Below are positions 25,016 to 34,075 of a stretch of 41,827 nt of DNA, one piece after another. The stretch covers positions 1 to 41,827 of the forward strand of contig CAJTSE010000026.1 in the NCBI GenBank assembly GCA_910578815.1. Direction: 5' to 3'. The DNA is from an uncultured Acetatifactor sp. GTDB lineage: Bacteria; Bacillota; Clostridia; Lachnospirales; Lachnospiraceae. The position numbers were made by a program, and so were the translations under genes. The notes beneath the pieces are model-generated. The model had not been told where the DNA came from. It was given only the letters and a program-made list of their open reading frames with translations, and did no database searches. Within the stretch, counting starts at the first letter, position 1. Every line of letters starts with the position of its first letter.

Positions 25016-27453
25016 AAGACAATAAAAACACGCAAAAGAGTGAAAAAATATATCAGGGCATTACCCAGATCAACGACGAAATCATAGAGGAAGCAGAAAA
25101 CACAGAGCCTCCCGCCGGCGGCGGGAAAAAAGCCCGGCTTGGGAAACGGCCCCTGTGGATGACAGGAGGGCTGGCGGCAGCCTGCCTGTGCCTTGTGGCC
25201 GTAGGCACAGCTCTTTTGCTGCACCTGCCGGAGGGCCAAAATTCCGGAGGCAGCACGGAGGATTCCGGACCGATAATGGCACAGGTTTCCACCCCCGGCC
25301 CGGAAACCGCAAATGACGGCGCCGCAGGAAATACCTCATCCCAGGAAGGCGGAACCGTTCCGGACTCTGAAACGGCTCTTCGGGATACCCCCGTTTTCAC
25401 CCTGGCGGAAATGTCCGTCCGGCCCATGCTGCTCTCCGCAGCGTCGGGAAGTCAGGAAACGTTTATGCAGGCTCCTGCCACGGCGCCCTACACCGTGGAA
25501 GCGGATTTAAGCAACATTACAAATCTGGATCAGTTCTATCTTTATGACGAGCAGAAAGTCCTGCTTGCGCAGAACACCTTTTATGTGGACAACCGCGGTG
25601 ACAACGAATTCTTTGAAATATACGAGCTTAACCGCTATGCCATGATTCCCAGCTTTGTGACGGTGGATTCCCTGATGCACACCTATCACCTGTATTTCAG
25701 CTATCTGTTGCGAAATACGGAGCAAAATTATCTTTTGGACAGTCTGACCGAGTTAAGCACCACCATGCTGGAGAACAGCATCAGCCAGTATGAGCATCTG
25801 AAGGGCAGCGAATGGGAGGAAGCAGCCCTGCGCAACGTAGCTTTCTTTACCGTGGGCGCCTGCCTGCTGGATGAGACTACCGCTGTTCCGGATGATGTGG
25901 CAGACACCGTCCGCTATGAGCTGAACGGTATCAGCAGCGCAGACAGCATCGCCATATCCGCCATCACCGGCGATTTTGAGGACTATACACAGTATATTCC
26001 CAGGGGATACTATGAGGGCAATCCGGCACTGGAGCAATACTTTAAGGCTATGATGTGGTACGGCCGAATCCATTTCCGGCAGGAAAGTGAAAGCCTTGAC
26101 AGAAGTGCTCTTCTGATCACCCTGGCCCTGGCCGCCGACGGCAGGGCTTATCAGGCCTGGCAGACAATTTACGCGGTAACTGCCTTTTTCTCAGGAGCCA
26201 GCGACGATTTGGGTGTGGGCGAATACGCCCAGGCTCTCCGGGAGGTTTACGGAGAAGATGTATCCGTGGAAGACCTGCCCGGAAACTCCGCCGCCTTTGA
26301 CACCTTCCATACCCTGACCGGCAGCCTGCCCGCTCCCGCCGTCAATTCCATCCCCATAGACGACGGCGAAAGCAATGTCATTCCCGGCTTCCGGTTTATG
26401 GGCCAGCGGTTTACCATTGACGCCGCAATCATGCAGAAGCTGGTCTACCAAAGCGTGGGCAAAAACAGCAGCGGGGAAAGGCGGATGCTCCCGGACGTGC
26501 TGGATGCAGCCGCTGCTTTGGGCAGCGATACCGCCCTGGAAATACTTGCGGATAATGGCGTCATGGACTTTGAAAACTATGCGGAGAATATGGAAGCTCT
26601 CCGGGAAGACTTATCTTCGGCAAATAGTGCCTTATGGTCCGCAAGTCTGTATTCCGGCTGGCTGAATACCCTAAGGCCTCTGCTGGAGGAAAAGGGCGAA
26701 GGCTATCCCTCCTTCATGCAGAGCAGGGAATGGACCAAAAAGAATCTGGAATGCTTTGCCGGCAGCTTTGCGGAGCTAAAGCATGATACCATCCTCTACT
26801 CCAAGCATGTGATTGCAGAAATGGGAGGCGACTGGGATGAAGACATAGATGACAGGGGCTATGTGGAGCCGGAGCCTTTCGTATATGCACGATTTGCCTC
26901 TCTTGCAGAGCGCACTGCCCAGGGCCTTAAAGAATACGGCGTACTTTCCCCGCAGGATGAAGAGAACCTGTCCCTGCTGACCCAGATGGCAAAGCAGCTG
27001 CTCACCATCTCCAATAAGGAACTGCGGGATGAAACCTTAACAGATGCGGAATACGATTTTATCCGGGGCTACGGCGGCAGTATCGAGCATTTCTGGCTTG
27101 AAACGGCAAAGTCTGCGGCAGATGACGAATGGGTTGAGACTGCGGAATGTCCTGCACCCATAGCAGCCGACATCGCCACTAACCCTGATGCCGGTCTGGT
27201 CCTGGAGATTGCTACCGGCAAACCCTCCAACATTTATGTGGTGGTAAAGGTGGACGGCGTCTTAAAAATTGCCAGAGGAAGCGTCTATTCCTTCTATCAG
27301 TTTACCTGGCCGGCGGAAGACAGACTGACCGATACCAAGTGGCGGCAAATGACAGGAAGCCAGCCCGACGAGGACGGAAATTATACCAACACTAATCCTG
27401 TAGACAGACCGGAATGGACGAAAAGTTATCGCTATGAACGGAACAAAAAATAA
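25012..27453 (+). CDS. Membrane-anchored DUF3160 protein with an anti-sigma-like N-terminus
   Basis: The 813-residue product has three parts. First is a cytoplasmic segment (about 1-47) with YQGITQINDEIIEEAEN. Second is one transmembrane helix (about 48-70: WMTGGLAAACLCLVAVGTAL). Third, after a Gly/Ser/Thr-rich linker, is a large outside domain of the DUF3160 type (FYVDNRGDNEFFEIYELNRY, then VTVDSLMHTYHLYFSYL). DUF3160 has no known activity. The N-terminal segment resembles that of the protein at 38524, which follows the paralogous sigma gene, so it is the likely sigma-binding part. The ATGA overlap with the sigma gene supports a sigma/anti-sigma pair. Confidence 0.8.
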   Translation: MKDNKNTQKSEKIYQGITQINDEIIEEAENTEPPAGGGKKARLGKRPLWMTGGLAAACLCLVAVGTALLLHLPEGQNSGGSTEDSGPIMAQVSTPGPETANDGAAGNTSSQEGGTVPDSETALRDTPVFTLAEMSVRPMLLSAASGSQETFMQAPATAPYTVEADLSNITNLDQFYLYDEQKVLLAQNTFYVDNRGDNEFFEIYELNRYAMIPSFVTVDSLMHTYHLYFSYLLRNTEQNYLLDSLTELSTTMLENSISQYEHLKGSEWEEAALRNVAFFTVGACLLDETTAVPDDVADTVRYELNGISSADSIAISAITGDFEDYTQYIPRGYYEGNPALEQYFKAMMWYGRIHFRQESESLDRSALLITLALAADGRAYQAWQTIYAVTAFFSGASDDLGVGEYAQALREVYGEDVSVEDLPGNSAAFDTFHTLTGSLPAPAVNSIPIDDGESNVIPGFRFMGQRFTIDAAIMQKLVYQSVGKNSSGERRMLPDVLDAAAALGSDTALEILADNGVMDFENYAENMEALREDLSSANSALWSASLYSGWLNTLRPLLEEKGEGYPSFMQSREWTKKNLECFAGSFAELKHDTILYSKHVIAEMGGDWDEDIDDRGYVEPEPFVYARFASLAERTAQGLKEYGVLSPQDEENLSLLTQMAKQLLTISNKELRDETLTDAEYDFIRGYGGSIEHFWLETAKSAADDEWVETAECPAPIAADIATNPDAGLVLEIATGKPSNIYVVVKVDGVLKIARGSVYSFYQFTWPAEDRLTDTKWRQMTGSQPDEDGNYTNTNPVDRPEWTKSYRYERNKK

Positions 27454-29020
27454 TATTATAAAAACAGCTACGGCAGCCGCCATATTCCTGCTTCTGGCGG
27501 TTGCCATAATACACGGACTATGGCGGGCAGGGGCCTTTCTGCCCCGCCGGATCCGCTGGGAAACCGTTTCCTTTGCGGATCAAACAGGCGATTACCAAAT
27601 TGAGCTCCGCCACAGGAGAGTCACCGTCACCTGGCAGGGGAGTGCCGCCGGTCAGGAGCATGTTGCGGCCGACGCTCCCGGAGAGGATGACCGCCTTCCG
27701 GAAGAGGGCAGCATCGTCTGGACCTCTCCCTCCGGGATGAAGGTGCAGAAGGCTCTTTCCGCCGACATTGACAACGACGGCCGTGACGAGCTTGTGCTGC
27801 TTTGTTGGAAAATAGGGCGTTACGGCAGAGACCGGCCTTTCTGGGTGGAAAAGGACGAAAACAAATGGTCCCAGCACCTCTTTGTCTATGAATACACGCA
27901 GGGAGAAATCCGGCCAAAATGGATGTCCTCCTATCTGGGAAAGGATCTGGCAGACATTGCCCTGTACAGACGGGCAGACTCCCAAAACCGCCTTCTGTTT
28001 ACCGATTTCGAAGGGGAAACCTCCTGCTGGAGATGGGATTCCTGGGGCTTTACCCTAGAGGACGCCGCCGTCTCCTTCCTGGCCTTCGGGGACAATCTGA
28101 TCCATGAACCCATCTACCGCTACGGCCTTAAAAACAACGGAGACTTCCGCTTTTTATTTGAAAACTTCACGGAGTTGATTTCCAAAAACGACATATCCAT
28201 AATCAATCAAGAAACACCGCTGGTGGACCGCCCGGAGCTTTACAGCGACTATCCCCGCTTCGGCACCCCCCTGCAGGTGGGTGAAGCCATTGCCGACGCC
28301 GGCTTTGACGTAGTGACCTGCGCCACCAATCATGCGCTGGACCAGGGTGTGGAGGGAATCCGGACCACGAAGGACTTTTTTACGTCTCAGGGTATCACCT
28401 GCCTGGGAATCCAGACAGCAGAAGAACAGGAATACCGCCCTTATGAAATTCTGACCAAAAAAGGGATCCGTTTTGCCTTCTTAAACTACACCTACGGTAC
28501 AAACGGCATCCGCATCCCTGCGGATACCCCCTATATGGTACATCTGCTGGAGGATGAGGAAAAAATTAAGAACGATATTAAACGCGCCCGGGCGGAAGCA
28601 GATTTCTGTATCCTCTTCGTCCACTGGGGCACGGAAAATTCCGATACCCCCGATGAAGATCAGGAAAAATGGACCCGCTTTTTTCTGAAAAACCACGTGG
28701 ACGTGGTGATCGGCGCCCATCCTCATGCGCTGCAGCCGGCAGAGCTTCTGCAGGCGGAGGACGGACATGAGATGCTGGTATTTTATTCCCTCGGCAATTT
28801 TATCAGCGCCCAGTCCGAGCCTGTAAGCCAAAAGGGCGGCATGGCAGAATTTACCGTGTCGCCCTCTGCAGACGGATATAAAATTACGGAGTATACCTTA
28901 ACGCCCCTGACCATTACCTGGCATAAGGGCGGCAAATATACCGTGAATCAGGCTCTCACCCCATATCCGGCCCCGGAAAGCTTTTCCTCAAATTCCGCCT
29001 CCGGAACGGGCCTGGAATAA
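27434..29020 (+). CDS. CapA-family metallophosphatase-like protein, module 1
   Basis: A 528-residue protein with an N-terminal membrane anchor (about 12-30). An outside segment follows with DIDNDGRDEL at 111-120, like an FG-GAP calcium loop. The CapA domain is from about 212 to 480. CapA signatures in order: AFGDNLIH (217-224), IINQETPLV, CATNHALDQG, NYTYGTNG, VHWGTE, GAHPHALQP and FYSLGNFIS. The domain has a calcineurin-like fold and is known from poly-gamma-glutamate synthesis loci, but no pgsBC partner is present. The start lies 20 nt inside the DUF3160 gene. Its 3' end overlaps a convergent gene by 73 bp. Confidence 0.88.
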   Translation: MNGTKNNIIKTATAAAIFLLLAVAIIHGLWRAGAFLPRRIRWETVSFADQTGDYQIELRHRRVTVTWQGSAAGQEHVAADAPGEDDRLPEEGSIVWTSPSGMKVQKALSADIDNDGRDELVLLCWKIGRYGRDRPFWVEKDENKWSQHLFVYEYTQGEIRPKWMSSYLGKDLADIALYRRADSQNRLLFTDFEGETSCWRWDSWGFTLEDAAVSFLAFGDNLIHEPIYRYGLKNNGDFRFLFENFTELISKNDISIINQETPLVDRPELYSDYPRFGTPLQVGEAIADAGFDVVTCATNHALDQGVEGIRTTKDFFTSQGITCLGIQTAEEQEYRPYEILTKKGIRFAFLNYTYGTNGIRIPADTPYMVHLLEDEEKIKNDIKRARAEADFCILFVHWGTENSDTPDEDQEKWTRFFLKNHVDVVIGAHPHALQPAELLQAEDGHEMLVFYSLGNFISAQSEPVSQKGGMAEFTVSPSADGYKITEYTLTPLTITWHKGGKYTVNQALTPYPAPESFSSNSASGTGLE

Positions 29021-31875
29021 TAATAGCCCTGGGCCACATGGGCCCCGATCTCCTGCATTAACCGGATGTCCGCCTCCGTCTCCACGCCCTCACAGACGAT
29101 CTGGGCCTCCAGATTCTGCGCCATATTCACAATTCCCCGCATGATCGCTACCTGTCTGTTATGATCCTGCTGATTTAACAGGAATGAGCGGTCCAGCTTG
29201 ACCACGGAAGCAGGAACCTGTTCAAAGATCCCCAGAGAAGAATGACCAGCCCCAAAATCGTCGATGGAAAGATGGATTCCCTTTTGATGCAGGGTATCCA
29301 GAGTTTCCTTTACCGTGTTCTGCTGAAGCTTCTCAATCACAAGAGTTTCCGTAATCTCCACCTCGATCAACTCCCGGTCAATCCGATACCTGTCCAGAAT
29401 TTCCTCAAACTTTTCTGCAAATCCCGGCTTGATAAAGTGCATTCTGGAAAAATTACAGGAAACGGTAACTACCTTCTTCCCCTGGTCCAAGCGCCTTCGT
29501 AACATCCGGCACACGGATTCATAAACGAAAAAGTCAATCTCCGTAATCTTTCCGGTCTGTTCATAATAAGGAACGAAAAAGCCCGGCGCTTTTACCGCTC
29601 CCCCTTCCGTGGGATCCAAAAACCTTACCAATGCTTCTGCACCCACAATCTGTCCGCTGCGGATGTCAACCTTAGGCTGATAATAGGCCGCAAAATCCTT
29701 CCACACATCCACGGACTGCAGCAGCTTTTCCCGCTGATGACGTTCCTTGAGCATCTGCTCCAGCTCACCGTCATAGACCTTTACCGCGTTATCCGCCTTA
29801 TCTCCCGTAAAATCTAAAGCCTGGCTGGCATAATTCAAAGCAACCTGCAGATCCTTTACCTGCTGCTCAATAAAATAGATTCCCAACTGCACCTGCATAC
29901 GATTTCCCGTGTCCGCATAGATATAATCTTCCACCTGGTCCTTCAGCATGCTCAGCCGCTCCAGCAGGGCTTCCCTGCTTCCGCAGTTCAAGAGCAGAGC
30001 AAAACGGTCACCTTGGTTTCTGGCACAAATTTCCAGCTTTCTGTCCACACTGCCCTTCAAAAGATCTGCTATGCCCTCCAGCAGCTTCTCCCCGGCATCC
30101 CATCCGTAAATAATATTGTAGCGCCGGAATTGAGAGACATTCAGATACACCACCGCATAACTGCCCCTATGCTCCGGCATCAGTTTATGCTCCCCCCAGT
30201 AGATCAGGTAGTTTAAGTTCCAGATGTCCATAAAGGTATCTTTATACATCAGCTTGCGGATCTTTTTTTCATCCCTGATAATATGCCCAGCAACCAAAAG
30301 CACCAGAACCAGAACCACCGTCAGGATCAGGATGATCGCGGAGCTGTGATTACGGATAAAGGTGCGGAAATTGGCCAGCGGGTAAGTATTCGCCTTCAGC
30401 ATATACTCGCTGACTGCCCGATAATCAATGGAAGTAATGGTCTTAGCCAGAATCGTCGAAAGCAGCCCGTCTTCTTCCCTCACCACCACAGAGATCGGAT
30501 ACTCGCTTTTAAACACATTTTTAATTTGAAGGTTTTCGTACTGAAAATCAGTCCGAAACAAATGCTCCGCCAGATACCCGTCGCAGAGTACCGCATCCAC
30601 TTCTCCGTTTTTGACCGCCGTCATGCCGTCCTGCTGACTGTCATAAAGCTCTATTTGAGCATTCTGCAGAATCGCCGCAGACCTTGCCTCATCCTCCAGA
30701 TAAGCCACTGTACCCAGTGTCTTTATGTTTCCTAAGCTGCTGTTCTTATTCGTCACCAAAACCAAAGGTATATCCGCATATTCACGGGCAGCTGTCAGGT
30801 GATGCCTGCTTAAAATATCCCTGGAATCCGCGCTGTAAACCAAAATGTCAATCTTACCCTCCACCAGAGCCTCCCTGGCGGCTTCCATATCCTTAAGCTC
30901 CAGATATACAAGCTTCTGCCCCGTCAGGGCGATGCTGCTCTCCAGCATTTCTCTGGACAGTCCCTTAAATTCCCCGCCCTCCACATAGGAAAAAGGATAA
31001 TGCCCGTCCAGGAAGCCCACCGTAAGCAGCTCCGTGTTTTCCAGGAATTCCTTTTCTTCGGTGGTGAGCAGCGCAGCCTTGTCAAACCTGCTGTAATAGA
31101 ATCTGTTCATCAACTCCGCTTCCAGCTCCGGCTGATTGATTTTCATATCCGCAATGCCCTGGTTTAACTCCCGCATCACATCATCATTGCCCTGATAGGT
31201 AATATAGTAGAAGGGCCGGGGCGCAAACCGTCCGATCAGACGCTGCCCCTCTCTGATCTCCGTAAAAGTATGTACCATAGCATCAATCTCTCCGGCTTCC
31301 AAAGCCTGCTGAAGCTTTTCCGTTGACTCATATTCCAGAACCACCGGAAAATCAATGTCATGATCCGAAAGATACTGACGAAACTCTTCCTGCCTGACAT
31401 AATTCTTCACCATGCCAAAAGTGACCCGCCGCATGGCCAAAAAATCCTCATAAGCAATTATTCCATCCGCATTGGTAGCAATCACACCAAAAGTATACCC
31501 GCTGGCAAGATCCGCATACTGGTAAACCTTCGCCCGCTCCGCAGAATACTGTGCAGACCCCACCAGATCCACCTTTTTTTCTGCCAGCATCTGCAAGGCC
31601 TGCTCCCAGCTGGCACACTCCACATATTCAATCTCCCAGTCCACGTAATCGCACAACTCATTTAAATATGCGACGTCCATGCCGTCATAGCTTCCGTCCG
31701 GACCCGTTATATGGTATCCGTCCATGGGAAAAAAGGCGACCTTCACCACCCGCCTCTCTGCCGCGCAAGCATCACACTTCCAAAATCCAAAAAAGAAACT
31801 CAATATTCCCAGCCCCATCAGAATACACACTGCTGCAACGGGTTTCTTTCGTGCACTCATCAACGCTTGCTTCAA
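28948..31875 (-). CDS. c-di-GMP phosphodiesterase with tandem SBP sensors, degenerate GGDEF and EAL
   Basis: The 975-residue protein has a signal segment, then two periplasmic-type solute-binding domains of the SBP_bac_3 kind (about 40-265 and 285-500). A transmembrane helix (IILILTVVLVLVLLVAGHII), a GGDEF domain and a C-terminal EAL domain follow. The GGDEF site is degenerate (QGDRF), so no cyclase activity is expected. The EAL site is intact: GAEALVRF, EITET, DDFGAG, VKLDRSF and CEGVETE. It should hydrolyse c-di-GMP under control of an outside ligand, perhaps an amino acid. The start is TTG at 31873-31875; an ATG five codons later is possible. It lies 28 nt behind a GGDEF cyclase gene. Confidence 0.93.
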   Translation of the reverse strand: MKQALMSARKKPVAAVCILMGLGILSFFFGFWKCDACAAERRVVKVAFFPMDGYHITGPDGSYDGMDVAYLNELCDYVDWEIEYVECASWEQALQMLAEKKVDLVGSAQYSAERAKVYQYADLASGYTFGVIATNADGIIAYEDFLAMRRVTFGMVKNYVRQEEFRQYLSDHDIDFPVVLEYESTEKLQQALEAGEIDAMVHTFTEIREGQRLIGRFAPRPFYYITYQGNDDVMRELNQGIADMKINQPELEAELMNRFYYSRFDKAALLTTEEKEFLENTELLTVGFLDGHYPFSYVEGGEFKGLSREMLESSIALTGQKLVYLELKDMEAAREALVEGKIDILVYSADSRDILSRHHLTAAREYADIPLVLVTNKNSSLGNIKTLGTVAYLEDEARSAAILQNAQIELYDSQQDGMTAVKNGEVDAVLCDGYLAEHLFRTDFQYENLQIKNVFKSEYPISVVVREEDGLLSTILAKTITSIDYRAVSEYMLKANTYPLANFRTFIRNHSSAIILILTVVLVLVLLVAGHIIRDEKKIRKLMYKDTFMDIWNLNYLIYWGEHKLMPEHRGSYAVVYLNVSQFRRYNIIYGWDAGEKLLEGIADLLKGSVDRKLEICARNQGDRFALLLNCGSREALLERLSMLKDQVEDYIYADTGNRMQVQLGIYFIEQQVKDLQVALNYASQALDFTGDKADNAVKVYDGELEQMLKERHQREKLLQSVDVWKDFAAYYQPKVDIRSGQIVGAEALVRFLDPTEGGAVKAPGFFVPYYEQTGKITEIDFFVYESVCRMLRRRLDQGKKVVTVSCNFSRMHFIKPGFAEKFEEILDRYRIDRELIEVEITETLVIEKLQQNTVKETLDTLHQKGIHLSIDDFGAGHSSLGIFEQVPASVVKLDRSFLLNQQDHNRQVAIMRGIVNMAQNLEAQIVCEGVETEADIRLMQEIGAHVAQGYYYSRPVPEAEFEEKLSGAGYGVRA

Positions 31876-31903
31876 AAGACCACATCCTTTCGTCCGGCTT
31901 CAT

Positions 31904-33586
31904 TTATGCCTTCATCTGCTTTTTCTTCTCATACATATTATCGTCTGCCTTCTGATACACCTTCTCGATCTCACTGCTGCTCTGGCTGCCGCAGGCGTAT
32001 CCGTAAGCAATAGACATGTTCAAATCCTTGACCGTCTGATTTTTTTTAGAAACATTCTGTAAAAATTGCTCTATCAACATACGAATCCGAACTTCTTCAG
32101 CAGTTCGTATGATAGCCACAAACTCGTCCCCGCCCATTCTGGCTACAAAGCCTTGTTCTCCGAATGTCTTTTCCAAAACCTCAGCAGCGCACTTCAACAG
32201 CACATCTCCCCTGGCATGGCCAAATGTATCGTTAATGATCTTTAAATTGTTTACGTCAAAGCATATCACAGTATACTCAAAGTTTTTATGTTCTTTAAGC
32301 TTCATCATATACTCCATGCAATAACGCCTGTTATTAAGTCTGGTCAGCTCGTCTGTATAAGCACTTTTAATCAGGTAGTCCCGCTCCTTCTGCTCCATCA
32401 TTCTTTGAGTCATTTCCAAATAGAAGGAAACAAACAGGATACAGATAAAGAACATGATCCCGCAGGAGGAAACACCCTTCAGATTAAAAGCATCACTGCC
32501 CAAATAGCGTCCAAAATGATACCCCTGCATATCGTAGACAACACAGACCACCACCACAAGCAGTCCGGCCACGGACAGACTGTTTTCCGGTTTAGAAAAC
32601 TTTAGATTCATCAGCAGCACAACCAGGAAAAACAGCAGTCCGCTCATCAGGACAGCCTGCATGTAATTGAGAATTCCCGCCATATGTACAATATCAAGGG
32701 CATGAAAAAATATGGCGGCACAGACCGCAGTCACCTCCGCGACAAGAAAGATGCGATAAAATATTTTCAAGATCCTGTTCTTTAAATTTTCTACTTCTTC
32801 CCTAATATAAACCGTCAACGGAATCGGAGCCAGATATAGCGCAAGATAATTAATCAGAGAGACAGAATAAAGAGGTATGGTAAAAATCTGCATAATATTG
32901 TAATAAGAAAGAGTCCACAGTCCCATGCAGACGGAAAAGACCGAAATACAGAATAAACGCACATACTTTGAAGAAAAAATCAATGCAACTGCGGTAATCG
33001 CACAGACAATCAAGCCAAAAAGGACCAAAAAACTGCCGCAGAACAAGGGAAGCCTTCCCTCGGTGGCAATCAGCCGATAAGCGTTTCCCCACTCATAAAT
33101 CCTCACGGAATCCAGCTTTGTAAACACCTTATCCTCAGCCATGACAAGCTCTATCCGCAAGGTTTTCCCTTTATATTCACCCGGAAATTTCACAAATTGG
33201 TATCCACTGCCAAGGGTCTTTCCGGCTGCAAGTCTGTCATTTCCATACTCATAAATCTGACTACCGTCGATATACATTCTGACGGCGTTATGCCGAACAT
33301 AAAAGCGCAAAGCCCCCTCAACCAGTTCCCAATCAGAAGGAAGCACACGCTGCATGGTAATCCTATCCCCTTTTCTCACTGCCGGGAACCGAAACTCTGT
33401 CAAAAGGACATCCGGATAAGCGTTGTCATTGATCGTGATGTCCCAGGCATCGTCCAAAATCACACATTCCGACGCTGCTTTAAGTTCCTCTGTGATCATG
33501 CCGTCAACCTTGGAAATCCAAAACAGGGTGCTGGCCAGCACGAATGCTGCTCCTATGATTTTCAGTACCAGCTTTTTACTTTTCAC
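31904..33586 (-). CDS. 7TM-type membrane diguanylate cyclase
   Basis: A 560-residue protein: an N-terminal membrane helix, an outside domain of about 170 residues, seven or so transmembrane helices, and a C-terminal GGDEF domain. This order fits 7TMR-DISM-like receptors. The GGDEF motif is intact (RMGGDEFVAII) and follows FDVNNLKIINDTFGHARGD, so it should make c-di-GMP. The GTG start (33584-33586) with AGGAGG four nt upstream is preferred over the open frame reaching 33721. It forms an operon with the EAL phosphodiesterase. Confidence 0.93.
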   Translation of the reverse strand: MKSKKLVLKIIGAAFVLASTLFWISKVDGMITEELKAASECVILDDAWDITINDNAYPDVLLTEFRFPAVRKGDRITMQRVLPSDWELVEGALRFYVRHNAVRMYIDGSQIYEYGNDRLAAGKTLGSGYQFVKFPGEYKGKTLRIELVMAEDKVFTKLDSVRIYEWGNAYRLIATEGRLPLFCGSFLVLFGLIVCAITAVALIFSSKYVRLFCISVFSVCMGLWTLSYYNIMQIFTIPLYSVSLINYLALYLAPIPLTVYIREEVENLKNRILKIFYRIFLVAEVTAVCAAIFFHALDIVHMAGILNYMQAVLMSGLLFFLVVLLMNLKFSKPENSLSVAGLLVVVVCVVYDMQGYHFGRYLGSDAFNLKGVSSCGIMFFICILFVSFYLEMTQRMMEQKERDYLIKSAYTDELTRLNNRRYCMEYMMKLKEHKNFEYTVICFDVNNLKIINDTFGHARGDVLLKCAAEVLEKTFGEQGFVARMGGDEFVAIIRTAEEVRIRMLIEQFLQNVSKKNQTVKDLNMSIAYGYACGSQSSSEIEKVYQKADDNMYEKKKQMKA

Positions 33587-33627
33587 GCTTCCTCCTAACC
33601 GGTTTTCTGCCTGTATGTTCCATTGAC

Positions 33628-33657
33628 AGTATAGCATAAAATAATTATCTTCTTCAA
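33628..33657 (-). promoter_or_regulatory. Sigma-A promoter of the GGDEF-EAL operon
   Basis: On the minus strand: TTGAAG (33652-33657), 18-bp spacer, TATACT (33628-33633), about 42 nt before the GTG start. Confidence 0.75.
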
Positions 33658-33674
33658 GATACGGATTAAAATTT

Positions 33675-33848
33675 TCAGGGCGCCCGGCCGTTAAGCCAAA
33701 GCGCCCTGTTATCACCGCCATAAAGCAGCTTTCCTAAATGACTGTCCGTCTCAAACAGGCTTTTACCGCCCTGCTGCAATGCCCTTCCTTCTTTCGTCCG
33801 GAGAAACAGCTTATTTGTATCGCCTGCATATACTAATTGAACTTTCTG
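33675..33848 (-). pseudogene. Possible short gene or gene remnant after the tRNA-like RNA
   Basis: A frame of 57 codons with no ATG reads as a plausible protein end (LVYAGDTNKLFLRTKE, then LLYGGDNRALWLNGRAP) and stops in a hairpin (33676-33708). A TTG at about codon 25 has AAGGAAGGG upstream and would give 33 residues. Otherwise it is the 3' end of a gene interrupted by an in-frame TGA at 33849-33851. I do not recognise it. Confidence 0.3.
33676..33708 (-). terminator. Hairpin upstream of the GGDEF promoter
   Basis: Perfect 8-bp arms (CAGGGCGC / GCGCCCTG) are followed on the minus strand by AAAATTTT. The T run is short, so it is a weak terminator for whatever is read from DIP1984. Confidence 0.55.
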
Positions 33849-33944
33849 TCATGACCGCATATCCCCTGACCCGCCCTCATCCGGCAGCTGATGCAACGGT
33901 AGTAATAAAATACATCAACATACACATGTTCTTCTGCAGGACAT

Positions 33945-34072
33945 ACATTGTTAAAACAGGGAATTGAACCCCGGAGGCTGTCCGTGCCTCCACCTGAGGG
34001 AGTTCGGCACATTCTCTGCCGAGGGAGATTGCATCCACCCTGCCGGATTACCGACTATACCGTCAAAACAGC
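33945..34072 (-). ncRNA. tRNA-like structured RNA downstream of the DIP1984 gene
   Basis: Directly after the DIP1984 stop, the minus strand can fold into tRNA-like parts in the right order. There is a D-arm-like CGG...AGTCGGTA...CCG, then a 5-bp stem with a 7-nt loop (CGGCA/TGCCG). A 6-bp variable-arm-like hairpin (GGAGGC/GCCTCC) follows, then a good T-arm, CGGGG TTCAATT CCCTG. There is no matching 7-bp acceptor stem, no U33 in the loop and no CCA, so it is not a normal tRNA. Near-identical words (CTGTTTTGAC and CTGTTTTAAC) flank it. Function unknown. Confidence 0.5.
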
Positions 34073-34075
34073 CGC

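Noticed and set aside
33840..33860. In-frame TGA as a selenocysteine codon of a longer protein reaching the 33675 stop
   Set aside because: The frame upstream of the TGA closes again within 25 codons and shows no protein-like conservation; no selenocysteine element was seen.
33945..34072. A canonical tRNA gene on the minus strand (good T-arm, long variable arm as in Ser, Leu or Sec tRNA)
   Set aside because: No complementary 7-8 bp acceptor ends, no U33 in the supposed anticodon loop, and no CCA. It is kept only as a tRNA-like RNA.
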